Origin: Paenibacillus macerans
Lineage (GTDB): Bacteria > Bacillota > Bacilli > Paenibacillales > Paenibacillaceae
Assembly (NCBI RefSeq): GCF_023715465.1
Contig: NZ_JAMBOE010000007.1
Span: forward strand, 242,319-306,318
Length of the DNA: 64,000 nucleotides
Reading direction: 5' to 3'
Under the pieces are notes generated by a model. That model searched no databases. It had not been told where the DNA came from and saw only the letters and a list, made by a program, of their open reading frames with translations. The translations under genes and the position numbers were made by a program. Shown here piece after piece: positions 30,753 through 37,313 of the stretch; positions within the stretch are counted from its first letter, which is position 1, and every line of letters starts with the position of its first letter.

Positions 30753-31205
30753 TTATTTATTACCGAGTTGTTCCGCCAAACCGATTAGAAGTCCTTCATT
30801 TCCACGAATGTAGCAGAGCCGATACGAGTCCTCGTACTGAACCACTTCGCCAACGAGCTGAGCACCATACTTAGTGAGTCTGGATACCATTTCGTCGATG
30901 TCTTCAACGGTGAACATGACGCGTAGATAACCGAGGGCATTTACAGGAGCAGTTCGGTGATCTGATATAGTAGGCGGGGTGAGAAATTGCGAAAGTTCAA
31001 GTCGGCTGTGGCCATCCGGGGTAACCATCATAGCAATCTCTACACACTGTGAACCCAACCCGGTTACGCGGCCAGCCCATTCACCTTCGACAGTAGCCCG
31101 CCCTTCGAGCTTCAAGCCAATCTCCTCGAAGAAAGGGATTGCGTTATCAAGGGATTCTACAACGATGCCAACATTGTCCATTCTCAATAATTTGTTTTTT
31201 GCCAT
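30753..31205 (-). CDS. VOC family protein (glyoxalase/bleomycin resistance fold)
   Basis: 150 residues with two beta-alpha-beta-beta-beta units: RMDNVGIVVESLDNAIPFFE at the start and ALGYLRVMFTVEDIDEMVSR in the middle, with RLELSQF and LLIGLAEQL strands. His-rich metal positions are only partly kept, so it could be a lyase, dioxygenase-like or ligand-binding member. AAGGAG lies 7 bases before the ATG. Single gene at the chromosome side of the prophage junction. Confidence 0.8.
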   Translation of the reverse strand: MAKNKLLRMDNVGIVVESLDNAIPFFEEIGLKLEGRATVEGEWAGRVTGLGSQCVEIAMMVTPDGHSRLELSQFLTPPTISDHRTAPVNALGYLRVMFTVEDIDEMVSRLTKYGAQLVGEVVQYEDSYRLCYIRGNEGLLIGLAEQLGNK

Positions 31206-31419
31206 AGTTTTATCTCCTTATGTGTACAAATTTATTACCTGATCATCTTCATATTTATTCTATTAAGAATTACCAACTCCTTGCAAAAGAATAACATCTT
31301 GTCACAGTTCATAAATCGATTATAAATTCCTACCTAACAATGCCCCCACTACACACGCCATAACAACGTCTGCACCAAGCTTTAAAGCATCAAATGTTAG
31401 AAGTTCCCCTTTTCACGCA

Positions 31420-31462
31420 AAAAAGCGCGGCCCCCGAAAACCTCGGAAGCCGCGCCATGCTT
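31420..31462 (-). terminator. Terminator of the tRNA-Thr locus
   Basis: On the minus strand GGCGCGGCTTCCGAGG, TTTT, CGGGGGCCGCGC then TTTTTT. It follows the tRNA 3' end by about 15 bases. Confidence 0.8.
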
Positions 31463-31474
31463 GACATTATAGAG

Positions 31475-31517
31475 ATGCTGATGAAGGGATTCGAACCCCC
31501 GACCTACGCATTACGAA
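31475..31517 (-). tRNA. 3' half of tRNA-Thr(CGU): left prophage attachment site
   Basis: On the minus strand TTCGTAA (anticodon loop, CGT), TGCGT, AGGTC, the T arm GGGGGTTCGAATCCCTT and the acceptor half CATCAGCA are complete. The bases before the loop (GCTAGGAA) cannot pair with TGCGT and there is no D arm, so the 5' half is missing. This is the displaced 3' half left when a phage integrates into a tRNA gene; the restored full tRNA should lie at the right end of the prophage beyond the window. Confidence 0.85.
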
Positions 31518-31534
31518 TTCCTAGCGCCTAGTTT

Positions 31535-31590
31535 ATGCAAGTATACTCAAGTATGAAAATCCTTGTTTTATGCGGTTTCTAAGTTTCCTA
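31535..31590. promoter_or_regulatory. Possible integrase arm-type sites beside attL
   Basis: (C/T)AAGTAT units recur: CAAGTATACTCAAGTATG (31538-31555) and CCTAAGTATATATT (31586-31599). Short repeated sites next to the core are typical for attP arms. Inference only. Confidence 0.35.
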
Positions 31591-31644
31591 AGTATATATT
31601 AGTTTGATTAGTTTTTATAAGTTAGTTTGCAATTTTGTTTGCAC

Positions 31645-31671
31645 CCCCCGCTTAGGTGAGGGGGTTTTTTT
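31645..31671 (+). terminator. Plus-strand terminator at the prophage edge
   Basis: CCCCC GCTTAGGTGA GGGGG then seven T residues. It would stop transcription entering the prophage from attL. Its stem overlaps the last codons of the minus-strand small ORF. Confidence 0.6.
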
Positions 31672-31819
31672 CTAGAGTGATAATTTGGCATTGTGTAGGC
31701 GTAGTTAGCTTTGCGGTAAATGGAAACGAGGCCGACTTTGCGACAGCGACAGCCAGAACAAAACTCCTAGCATATTTCTCATCAACATCTTTGTTCATTA
31801 CGATTAGATGTGTTTCCAT
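31652..31819 (-). CDS. Small phage protein, 55 residues
   Basis: METHLIVMNKDVDEKYARSF, then VLAVAVAKSASFPFTAKLTT and PTQCQIITLEKNPLT. AAAGGGGAGTG lies just before the ATG, which supports translation. Hydrophobic in the middle but not a clear membrane helix. I do not recognise it. It is the leftmost gene of the prophage and lies downstream of the SOS-type promoter on the same strand. A 13-bp motif inside it is repeated in reverse upstream of the XRE gene. Confidence 0.5.
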   Translation of the reverse strand: METHLIVMNKDVDEKYARSFVLAVAVAKSASFPFTAKLTTPTQCQIITLEKNPLT

Positions 31820-31875
31820 TACACACTCCCCTTTGGTGTATTTTCATTAATGATGTGGTACAATTTACCGCAAAG
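31709..31875. repeat. Pair of perfect 13-bp inverted sites
   Basis: CTTTGCGGTAAAT (31709-31721) and ATTTACCGCAAAG (31863-31875), 141 bases apart. The second lies just before the XRE ribosome binding site, so both may be operator half-pairs for a looping repressor. Confidence 0.5.
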
Positions 31876-31901
31876 ACAACTTGTCCGAAAGGAGCATACA
31901 T

Positions 31902-32123
31902 TTGTACTTCTCCCGAGGGAGAAGCTTACTTAAAGTCCGCCTAAAAGAACGGGGTATAAAACAGGCCGAACTAGCTAGAAGAACAGGCATATCCCGGCAA
32001 ATGATATCCCAATACGCTAATAATAAGTCCTCTATGTCCGTTGAAGTTATGAAGACGATCTCATATGTACTAGGATGTCACATGGAGGACCTTTATCAGT
32101 GGGAGCGGCACAATAAAGAGTAA
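31902..32123 (+). CDS. XRE-family (Cro/CI-type) regulator
   Basis: 73 residues, TTG start at 31902 with AAAGGAG 9 bases upstream. One HTH domain: KVRLKERGIKQAELARRTGI then SRQMISQYANNKSSMSVEVM and YVLGCHMEDLYQW. It has no dimerisation or peptidase part, so it is Cro-like or a small accessory regulator rather than a full CI repressor. The inverted 13-bp site lies just before it. It faces a minus-strand SOS-type promoter. Confidence 0.85.
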   Translation: MYFSRGRSLLKVRLKERGIKQAELARRTGISRQMISQYANNKSSMSVEVMKTISYVLGCHMEDLYQWERHNKE

Positions 32124-32203
32124 GCTTCTCCCCGGATATTTGTAAGGTGACACTTTACAAAGCACAAACTACCCGAAAGCAACCATCCCCTCTCCTTTTT
32201 CAT
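32096..32203 (-). CDS. Possible 35-residue ORF downstream of the SOS promoter
   Basis: MKKERGWLLSGSLCFVKCHL, then TNIRGEAYSLLCRSH. AGGAGGGGG lies 7 bases before the ATG, the best ribosome site on this strand here. It overlaps the end of the XRE gene on the other strand. It may be spurious; the position after an SOS-box promoter is the reason to keep it. Confidence 0.35.
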   Translation of the reverse strand: MKKERGWLLSGSLCFVKCHLTNIRGEAYSLLCRSH

Positions 32204-32408
32204 TAAACCCCCTCCTACTATGGTTTTAGTGAATTGGTAACATTGTACTATTTATTCGACAAATAAGACTGTCACTTCATGTCGAACTGTAACATTAAAA
32301 AATTTTAATAATCTGCACAGGCCGCAATCTGTAAGCGTTTGCTTAATTGTAATACTTCGATTTCGCGGAAACGTTTCTTCGGCTGATGAAATTAAATCGT
32401 TTGACCCA

Positions 32409-32437
32409 ATTATACACGAACACGCGTTCTTGTTCAA
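32409..32437 (-). promoter_or_regulatory. Minus-strand promoter with LexA (SOS) box in the spacer
   Basis: TTGAAC (32437-32432), 17-bp spacer, TATAAT (32414-32409). The spacer holds GAAC-ACGC-GTTC (32418-32429), matching the Gram-positive SOS box CGAACRNRYGTTCG at 13 of 14 positions. Transcription would run toward attL. Confidence 0.7.
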
Positions 32438-32446
32438 TAAAAAAAT

Positions 32447-32461
32447 TACCGATTCGGTAAC
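32447..32461. promoter_or_regulatory. 15-bp palindrome next to the SOS promoter
   Basis: TTACCGATTCGGTAA, perfect 7-bp arms; probably an operator of a phage regulator. The gap from 32124 to 32547 holds only this control region and the small ORF. Confidence 0.45.
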
Positions 32462-32547
32462 AAAGTTGTCAAATAGTCAATGGATACATTTGTATTAAGA
32501 GACGTTGCGATCAAGTTTAATGTTGCATAAAAAAGACCACTTTGGCG

Positions 32548-32712
32548 TCATGCCTTGGCGGTCATTTTTTCTTCGACAATTTTATTCACAATCACACTAA
32601 CCGTGCATTTTTGTTGTTCTGCTTGTTCCTGTAGCCACTCCAAAAGCGGCGGCTCGAAATAGATAGCTTCTCTTATCTTCTTTTCCTCTTTAGGCTTGGG
32701 TGGTCTTGGCAT
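32548..32712 (-). CDS. Ribbon-helix-helix (Arc/CopG-like) regulator
   Basis: 54 residues from the ATG at 32712, with AAGGGAG 8 bases upstream. MPRPPKPKEEKKIREAIYFE, then PPLLEWLQEQAEQQKCTVSV and IVNKIVEEKMTAKA: a basic N-terminus, a beta strand and two helices as in Arc. It is divergent from the operon of tiny genes. Repeated GCATTTTAAATGC-type sites in its promoters make autorepression likely. Confidence 0.75.
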   Translation of the reverse strand: MPRPPKPKEEKKIREAIYFEPPLLEWLQEQAEQQKCTVSVIVNKIVEEKMTAKA

Positions 32713-32732
32713 ATAATCAACTCCCTTACAAC

Positions 32733-32807
32733 GCATTTTAAAGCATTTAAAAACATTTTGCAACATTCAAAATAACTATTTACAAAGCATTTTAAATGCT
32801 GTAAAAT
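32733..32807. promoter_or_regulatory. Divergent promoters sharing repeated GCATTT operators
   Basis: Plus strand: TTTACA-N17-TAAAAT (32779-32807). Minus strand over the same bases: TTTACA-N17-TAAATA. The shared spacer holds GCATTT T AAATGC (32787-32799). A second minus promoter, TTGCAA-N17-TAAAAT, lies nearer the RHH gene and its spacer also holds AAATGC-type boxes (32733-32755). Both directions should be blocked by one repressor. Confidence 0.65.
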
Positions 32808-32835
32808 AGTTATCAGAAGGAGGTGAACAAGAGCA

Positions 32836-32958
32836 ATGAAAGATTGGGTAACACTGATCACGGCAATCATCCAGTTACTTACCGCAGCAATGATGTTACT
32901 TAAAAGCCGTGAAAAAGAAAAAGGAACCCATAAACGGCGCATCCGGCGCAGACGTTAG
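32836..32958 (+). CDS. Tiny membrane protein with strongly basic tail, 40 residues
   Basis: MKDWVTLITAIIQLLTAAMM then LLKSREKEKGTHKRRIRRRR. AAGGAGGTGA precedes the ATG. One membrane helix and a tail rich in Arg and Lys, like small holin-like or type I toxins. First gene after the RHH-controlled promoter. Function unknown. Confidence 0.65.
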   Translation: MKDWVTLITAIIQLLTAAMMLLKSREKEKGTHKRRIRRRR

Positions 32959-33058
32959 AAGGTTCCCGGAGGGAGTTAGTGGCTCCCTCCTCCCAATCTT
33001 AACATAAACGGTTTGAAATATACAATCTGGCGGCGGCCTTACGCGGGAGGGATACGGG

Positions 33059-33199
33059 ATGAAAAAACGATATATGATCGTGAAAGCACAATATGAAGCG
33101 GCGTTAAATCTATGTGACTGGGAATGGGCCGACAGACTCGCCGGAGAATTAAAACAAGCTAAGGAAGACTATGAGCAATGGTTGTTAGCGTCGAAATAA
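33059..33199 (+). CDS. Small phage protein, 46 residues
   Basis: MKKRYMIVKAQYEAALNLCD then WEWADRLAGELKQAKEDYEQ and WLLASK. GGGAGGG lies 8 bases upstream. All-helical, perhaps a single helix-loop-helix. Not recognised. Second gene of the plus-strand operon. Confidence 0.55.
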   Translation: MKKRYMIVKAQYEAALNLCDWEWADRLAGELKQAKEDYEQWLLASK

Positions 33200-33237
33200 C
33201 ACAGGGGGCTTCGACCCCTCTAAGGAGGATAATAGGT

Positions 33238-33489
33238 ATGTACGGGAGCATCGGATTCACGCGCCGCGATAAAACCCCGCAGCATTGGCGTGGCGACTAC
33301 AGATTGAACCCCAAGACCAAGCAGATGTTAGCGCAAATCTCGTCAGAGCGGGAAGCTCTATTTAGGGAGTTTGAGTCTCTACCGGATGACATTTCAGACG
33401 AACAATACCTCATCGCAGAACGAGAACTTCGGAAAAAACTGGATACTATGCTAGTGCAGGAAGATAGGGTGCGATTGGCTAATCGTTGA
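33238..33489 (+). CDS. Small phage protein, 83 residues
   Basis: Start at the ATG at 33238 with AAGGAGG upstream. MYGSIGFTRRDKTPQHWRGD at the start, then a long coiled helix (REALFREFESLPDDISDEQY, LIAERELRKKLDTMLVQEDR). Charged and soluble; I do not recognise it. Third gene of the operon. Confidence 0.6.
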   Translation: MYGSIGFTRRDKTPQHWRGDYRLNPKTKQMLAQISSEREALFREFESLPDDISDEQYLIAERELRKKLDTMLVQEDRVRLANR

Positions 33490-33528
33490 CTAATTGACAC
33501 AAGAACAATACAGAAAGGATGGTCAAAC

Positions 33529-33726
33529 ATGGCAAAGAAAAAGCTTTTTAGCGATGAAACAACGATGATTGATAATTGCCAGTGTGTGTATTGTGGGCAC
33601 GTCTTCAACGGGCGTGATGCATGTAATGCGGATATGGATCGCCAAACAGTGACTTGTCCGAAATGCAGTAAACGAATGTTTGTTATGATCTCTGTCGAGT
33701 ATACCTGTCAACCAATCGAAGATTAA
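33529..33726 (+). CDS. Zinc-ribbon protein, 65 residues
   Basis: Two CxxC pairs (CVYCGHVFNG and CPKCSKRMF) 32 residues apart form a zinc ribbon. MAKKKLFSDETTMIDNCQCV is the N-terminus. GAAAGGA precedes the ATG. Such small phage ribbons often modify host enzymes, but there is no clue to the target here. Confidence 0.7.
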   Translation: MAKKKLFSDETTMIDNCQCVYCGHVFNGRDACNADMDRQTVTCPKCSKRMFVMISVEYTCQPIED

Positions 33727-33745
33727 AGCGAAGGAGGAATAACGC

Positions 33746-33829
33746 ATGGAAACAGTAACGTTGATTATCAGTAGCGCGGCGCTGATCCTCTCAGTTGTGG
33801 CGCTGGTTTGGACGATTAAGAAGGATTAG
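33746..33829 (+). CDS. Tiny membrane peptide, 27 residues
   Basis: METVTLIISSAALILSVVAL then VWTIKKD. AAGGAGGAAT precedes the ATG. One membrane helix with short charged end, in size and form like Hol-Tox peptides, but no antisense RNA promoter was seen opposite it. Confidence 0.6.
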   Translation: METVTLIISSAALILSVVALVWTIKKD

Positions 33830-33885
33830 GGCGGCATTTGGAGAAATAAGTAAATAGCCAAAATTTAACGAAAGGACGAGTGAAC

Positions 33886-34107
33886 ATGGATAGATATTAC
33901 GCAATCATCAATAACAGTACCGCCGCACCAGCGTCTAAAATCGAAGAAGACAACGAACTGCGTTTTGATCTTATTGAAGGAACGGAAGCAGAAATACATG
34001 AACAAGCAACGGAGAAGGGTGTGACTCGCATACACCTATACGAACACACCCTGGATGATTACGATAACAACGTTTATACGTATGTAACTACTCAAGCCGT
34101 AAAGTAA
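33886..34107 (+). CDS. Small acidic phage protein, 73 residues
   Basis: Start at the ATG at 33886 (AAAGGACG upstream). MDRYYAIINNSTAAPASKIE, then ELRFDLIEGTEAEIHEQATE, KGVTRIHLYEHTLDDYDNNV. Alpha/beta, acidic, in the style of small DNA-mimic or inhibitor proteins; that is only an impression. Last gene of the operon before a terminator. Confidence 0.6.
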   Translation: MDRYYAIINNSTAAPASKIEEDNELRFDLIEGTEAEIHEQATEKGVTRIHLYEHTLDDYDNNVYTYVTTQAVK

Positions 34108-34111
34108 CATA

Positions 34112-34146
34112 AAAAGCCCACCGACCATATAGGTTAGTGGGCTTGA
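34112..34146. terminator. Bidirectional terminator between the small-gene operon and the BRO gene
   Basis: AAAAAGCCCACCGACC, loop, GGTTAGTGGGCTTG with T-rich parts on both sides. Confidence 0.75.
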
Positions 34147-34152
34147 TACGTT

Positions 34153-34869
34153 TTATTTTGCTTTTTCTGCTGCGATCCGGTCACGTCTACGCGGCAATGC
34201 ACGAACAACTTGATTTTTGGTGAATATTGCTTTAATATCGTGGTAGGATAAATGCATTTGTAAAAGATTAGAGATATGCCTTTCAGCTTTAAGAACTGCC
34301 TCAAGTTCTTCCGCTGTTAGGTGATCTCTTATTTTTTCGCCTTTTTTCAGACCTAGCATAAGGCGAAGCTCTTTAGAGTTCATCCCCAAGGCAGTTTTAT
34401 AAGCAAGCTCCGTATAATGTTGGTAGTATCGATGTTTGTTAGGACTTTCCTCAACATTATCGCGAATTGAATCCGTAAGTGTGTGACGAACCGTTAGACC
34501 AGCTTGGCGCATAACCTGCTCACTGATTCTGCCGGTTCGGATAGCTTCGATTATCTCATATACCCAATCATAAAAATCATCAGCTATGGGCTGTCCGCTG
34601 AAACGAATAAGTTCATAAACGCCTCTTGCACTGTAGACATTCGTTGCATAATCCTTGCCATCAGCACCCGTCAATTTGACGGTAACTGAAAACTTGCTCA
34701 ATCTCTTTTTTCGACGTTCGTGAAGTTTGTCAACCGCCTTTTGAGGATTGGTGTATTGTAATGCCTCCCCGATTTGTTTGCGTGTCATATACACTTCGCC
34801 TTGCTTGTCCATCCAGAAATCGCACTTAATCCCCAGAAACTCGCCTTGCTTGACTAATCTTAAATTCAT
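34153..34869 (-). CDS. BRO-N domain phage antirepressor-like protein
   Basis: 238 residues. Residues 8-115 form a BRO-N domain: FLGIKCDFWMDKQGEVYMTR, KQIGEALQYTNPQKAVDKLH, VYSARGVYELIRFSGQPIAD and FYDWVYEIIEAI. The C-terminal part (130-238) is helical with ALGMNSKELRLMLGLKKGEK, perhaps a KilA-C-type or other DNA-binding part. GGAGAG precedes the ATG. Such proteins lift repression or switch phage genes. It lies on the strand of the late genes but downstream of the lysis genes. Confidence 0.8.
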   Translation of the reverse strand: MNLRLVKQGEFLGIKCDFWMDKQGEVYMTRKQIGEALQYTNPQKAVDKLHERRKKRLSKFSVTVKLTGADGKDYATNVYSARGVYELIRFSGQPIADDFYDWVYEIIEAIRTGRISEQVMRQAGLTVRHTLTDSIRDNVEESPNKHRYYQHYTELAYKTALGMNSKELRLMLGLKKGEKIRDHLTAEELEAVLKAERHISNLLQMHLSYHDIKAIFTKNQVVRALPRRRDRIAAEKAK

Positions 34870-34978
34870 TCACATCTCTCCTTTTTTGGGCGCTGTTTGG
34901 TATAGGGTTCAGCGCCTACAATATTAGTCTATGCCAATATATCCCTTTTGTAAATGTTCGCACCACATACGAACAGAA

Positions 34979-35013
34979 AAAAGCCCCATCAACTGAATGA
35001 CGGGGCTTCTTCA
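34979..35013 (-). terminator. Terminator upstream of the BRO gene
   Basis: On the minus strand GAAGCCCCGTC, loop, GATGGGGCTTTTTTC. The bases before it (35013-35200, minus strand) carry a broken frame (ADRIYAAFDKVSEFGSADLG, frameshift, INEPEFTAGEWRTLAGGLRV), so a decayed small gene seems to have used it. Confidence 0.6.
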
Positions 35014-35216
35014 CCGATGCTTTCGGATTTGTTTTGATTGTACTATATTTTTTGGAAACGCGCAATCCACCCGCCAGTGTTCGCCATTCACCGGCCGTAA
35101 ACTCCGGTTCGTTGATCAGGCCCCCAGGTCCGCCGAGCCGAACTCGCTTACTTTGTCAAATGCTGCGTATATACGATCAGCAAGCACAAAATGAGGAAAA
35201 TTATTAATACTATATG

Positions 35217-35258
35217 TTGACCTTTATTCAACTATGTGTTATACTTTGTTCAACAAAG
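35217..35258 (+). promoter_or_regulatory. Strong promoter with operator for the two-gene cassette
   Basis: TTGACC (35217-35222), 17-bp spacer, TATACT (35240-35245). The dyad CTTTGTT C AACAAAG (35244-35258) covers the start point, and TTCAAC occurs in both spacer and dyad. Confidence 0.7.
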
Positions 35259-35277
35259 CAAACGGGAGTGATAAAAT

Positions 35278-35448
35278 ATGTTCCAGGTGACTCATTTTGA
35301 AATCATAAGATCTGAATGGCCTAACGAGAATGGCGATTATTACTTCACGATCAGTGATGGAGTGCAAGAAAAAGGCGAATTTATGACCAGGAAAGAAGCG
35401 GAGGACAATATGGAGCGCATCATGCTGAATTGGCGGTGTGATTCGTGA
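35278..35448 (+). CDS. Small protein of the cassette, 56 residues
   Basis: MFQVTHFEIIRSEWPNENGD then YYFTISDGVQEKGEFMTRKE and AEDNMERIMLNWRCDS. GGGAGTGAT lies before the ATG. Compact beta-rich start, helical end. Not recognised. Its stop overlaps the next start (GTGA), which couples the pair as in toxin-antitoxin or inhibitor pairs. Confidence 0.6.
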   Translation: MFQVTHFEIIRSEWPNENGDYYFTISDGVQEKGEFMTRKEAEDNMERIMLNWRCDS

Positions 35449-35966
35449 GTAGAGAAGTTATTTTCGCCCGTCTGATCGCAATTGCAACCGTGCTTGGAGA
35501 ATTAGTTTTTGACAAAGGCACCCCAACTATTGCGAGTCAGTTTTTAACTCGCATCGGAAGGGAACCAGCTAAAACTATTGCGATCATTCACGAGCGTCTC
35601 ATGCAACACGCTCATAAGTTTGGCCCGGAAGAAATGCAACTGTTGGACATGTTCGGGGAGTTGATAGACCAACTGGACCTTGAAACCTTCGATAACTATC
35701 CATTGGATCGGGATTACCTGATACATTACTACAAGCAAAAACACGCCTTGAAAATAGTAGGGTATAAGGAAGCCTATGTAATCCTTAGTTGGGACTATGA
35801 AAAAAATCGCACCATGCTAAACACATACCTAAAGAGAGCAGAAGAAAAAGGATGGCCTAAGGGAATGTTTCCAAAGCCGTTACAGGTTCTCGCTAGCGGA
35901 CCTATTTGGTACGAGAAGCAAATTATTGATTATCGGGATGCTCGAAACAAGATAAAAGAAGACTAA
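35445..35966 (+). CDS. Hypothetical protein of the cassette, 173 residues
   Basis: GTG start overlapping the upstream stop by four bases. IFARLIAIATVLGELVFDKG, then FLTRIGREPAKTIAIIHERL, YLIHYYKQKHALKIVGYKEA and TMLNTYLKRAEEKGWPKGMF. Mostly helical, soluble. I do not recognise the family; it may be a phage regulator of the kind found next to small ORFs. With its own promoter, operator and terminator it is an independent unit between the lysis genes and attL, a normal place for lysogenic conversion genes. Confidence 0.6.
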   Translation: MSREVIFARLIAIATVLGELVFDKGTPTIASQFLTRIGREPAKTIAIIHERLMQHAHKFGPEEMQLLDMFGELIDQLDLETFDNYPLDRDYLIHYYKQKHALKIVGYKEAYVILSWDYEKNRTMLNTYLKRAEEKGWPKGMFPKPLQVLASGPIWYEKQIIDYRDARNKIKED

Positions 35967-35971
35967 AAATA

Positions 35972-36010
35972 AAAACCCTCACCAGCACAAAAGCCAGTGA
36001 GGGTTTTTAT
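35972..36010. terminator. Bidirectional terminator
   Basis: AAAAACCCTCACCAGC, loop, CAGTGAGGGTTTTT. It ends the plus-strand cassette and the minus-strand late operon. Confidence 0.9.
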
Positions 36011-36736
36011 TTACTTGGCGGTGATTGTTGCTGTTTTAGTTGTATTGTCCCACGCTACTTTATCGCCCCTGGCCTCGGCCACAGCGCGCAACGGCACATA
36101 AACCGTATTGCCGATCAACAGCCCGTCTTTGATCTGCTTGCCGTAGGCAATTACCTTTGCCTTGTCCAACTCTTTTTCCTCCTGTTCCTGATTTGGATTT
36201 GAGATGATCCAGTATTGTTTTGCTTCGCTTTTAAATACCGATTCTTTGGCCGTTACCTTTCCATCATTGCGGACGCCTTGATCAACAAGACCATCAGCGC
36301 CATACTTCGTGTTATCGTGGTTCGGATCGTAAACGTCAATCCATCCATCCTTTGTGACTCCGACAAGCAAAATAAAATGACCGCCCCCGGTAAAGTGTCC
36401 CTTACCCATAGAGGCGATCACCAATTTGCCCTCTTTCAGTGCTGCTTTAGCTGCTTCTAAGCTGCCGGTTTGGATGCATTGTAACCCGAAACTCTTGGCG
36501 GCGCTGGCAAAGAACCCCCACGCTGTACCGTTGTTAGCAGTCCTGTACCCGTTTTTAATGGCGTATTGGCACATTTCAGGCGGTTGAATCTCCTCGCCTA
36601 AGTATGTGCTTGCTGCCATAGCGAACGATGTCGGACCGCAGCCCGATGCTCCGATTGTCTCTCCGGCGTCCCCGTCTATGGTGTATGGAGTGTTCTTCCA
36701 ACGCTTGTCTTCCTGGCTGTAATAGACTACGTTCAC
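36011..36736 (-). CDS. Endolysin candidate: C39-like cysteine peptidase with stalk domain
   Basis: 241 residues. Residues 1-165 are a papain-like C39 peptidase: Cys33 in GASGCGPTSFAMAAS, His120 in GGGHFILLVGV, Asp in IDVYDPNHD. Residues 185-241 are a copper amine oxidase-like stalk domain (GLLIGNTVYVPLRAVAEARG, KVAWDNTTKTATI), which in Paenibacillus-type bacteria often binds the wall. No signal peptide; release would need the holin. It is the last gene of the late operon and overlaps the holin stop by four bases. Confidence 0.75.
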   Translation of the reverse strand: MNVVYYSQEDKRWKNTPYTIDGDAGETIGASGCGPTSFAMAASTYLGEEIQPPEMCQYAIKNGYRTANNGTAWGFFASAAKSFGLQCIQTGSLEAAKAALKEGKLVIASMGKGHFTGGGHFILLVGVTKDGWIDVYDPNHDNTKYGADGLVDQGVRNDGKVTAKESVFKSEAKQYWIISNPNQEQEEKELDKAKVIAYGKQIKDGLLIGNTVYVPLRAVAEARGDKVAWDNTTKTATITAK

Positions 36737-37020
36737 TTATCCTCACCGCTTTTCTTGGCCTGCTTAACAAGCTGGTTCGAATACACCGCCACAGCACCGC
36801 ACAGAATGCCTTGTAACACGCTTTGCGCAGTGAACCCTAGCAATAGGCCAGCAAACACCACAGCGACCAACGTAACGCCGTAAATGATCGTCCAGTCCGG
36901 CACCCTTGGCGTTTGTTTCAAAACGAAACCGATAATCCAACAAACTGCGACGACAATCAACAATTCAGGGTTAATATAACTTGATACAATGGCCCATACT
37001 TCGGTTAAATCCATTTTCAT
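36733..37020 (-). CDS. Holin
   Basis: 95 residues with three hydrophobic helices (ELLIVVAVCWIIGFVLKQTP, WTIIYGVTLVAVVFAGLLLG, SVLQGILCGAVAVYSNQLVK) and a charged tail. Pattern of phage holin family proteins that pair with Bacillus endolysins. It starts right at the stop of the gene before it and overlaps the endolysin. Permeabilises the membrane for the lysin. Confidence 0.75.
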   Translation of the reverse strand: MKMDLTEVWAIVSSYINPELLIVVAVCWIIGFVLKQTPRVPDWTIIYGVTLVAVVFAGLLLGFTAQSVLQGILCGAVAVYSNQLVKQAKKSGEDK

Positions 37021-37313
37021 CAACCTCTCTTAATGAGTTTTATATATAATGAAAAAGACGTGAAGATTAGTCCGAAGACTATGCTTACGTCTTTGAGTTT
37101 GTTTAACTGCCTTGTTGCAGCGCCTTGCAAATATGAAACGGTAGATTTGACAGCTTCTATATCCATCCCAGCGTTGATTAATTTATGTAGTTCATCCCGT
37201 TGTTGGAGATAGATAGAGTACTTCGTGACCCAATCCAATGTCATAGCGGCAATAATAAGCGCGAAACAGATTGTCACAACGATGTATGATGCGCTTATGA
37301 TTTTCTGCTTCAT
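37020..37313 (-). CDS. Two-helix membrane protein of the lysis module
   Basis: 97 residues: IISASYIVVTICFALIIAAM near the start and IVFGLIFTSFSLYIKLIKRG at the end, with a coiled part between (MDIEAVKSTVSYLQGAATRQ). It overlaps the genes on either side by four bases or less. It could be a second holin, an antiholin or a spanin-like helper; the family is not recognised. Confidence 0.55.
   Translation of the reverse strand: MKQKIISASYIVVTICFALIIAAMTLDWVTKYSIYLQQRDELHKLINAGMDIEAVKSTVSYLQGAATRQLNKLKDVSIVFGLIFTSFSLYIKLIKRG

Noticed and set aside
32252..32437. 61-residue minus-strand ORF at the SOS promoter
   Set aside because: Its start lies inside the promoter -35 and there is no Shine-Dalgarno site, so it cannot be translated from that transcript.
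31475..36011. Integrase or full CI-type repressor near attL
   Set aside because: Searched the frames on both strands; only a 73-residue XRE, an RHH and a BRO-N protein are there. They must lie right of the window.
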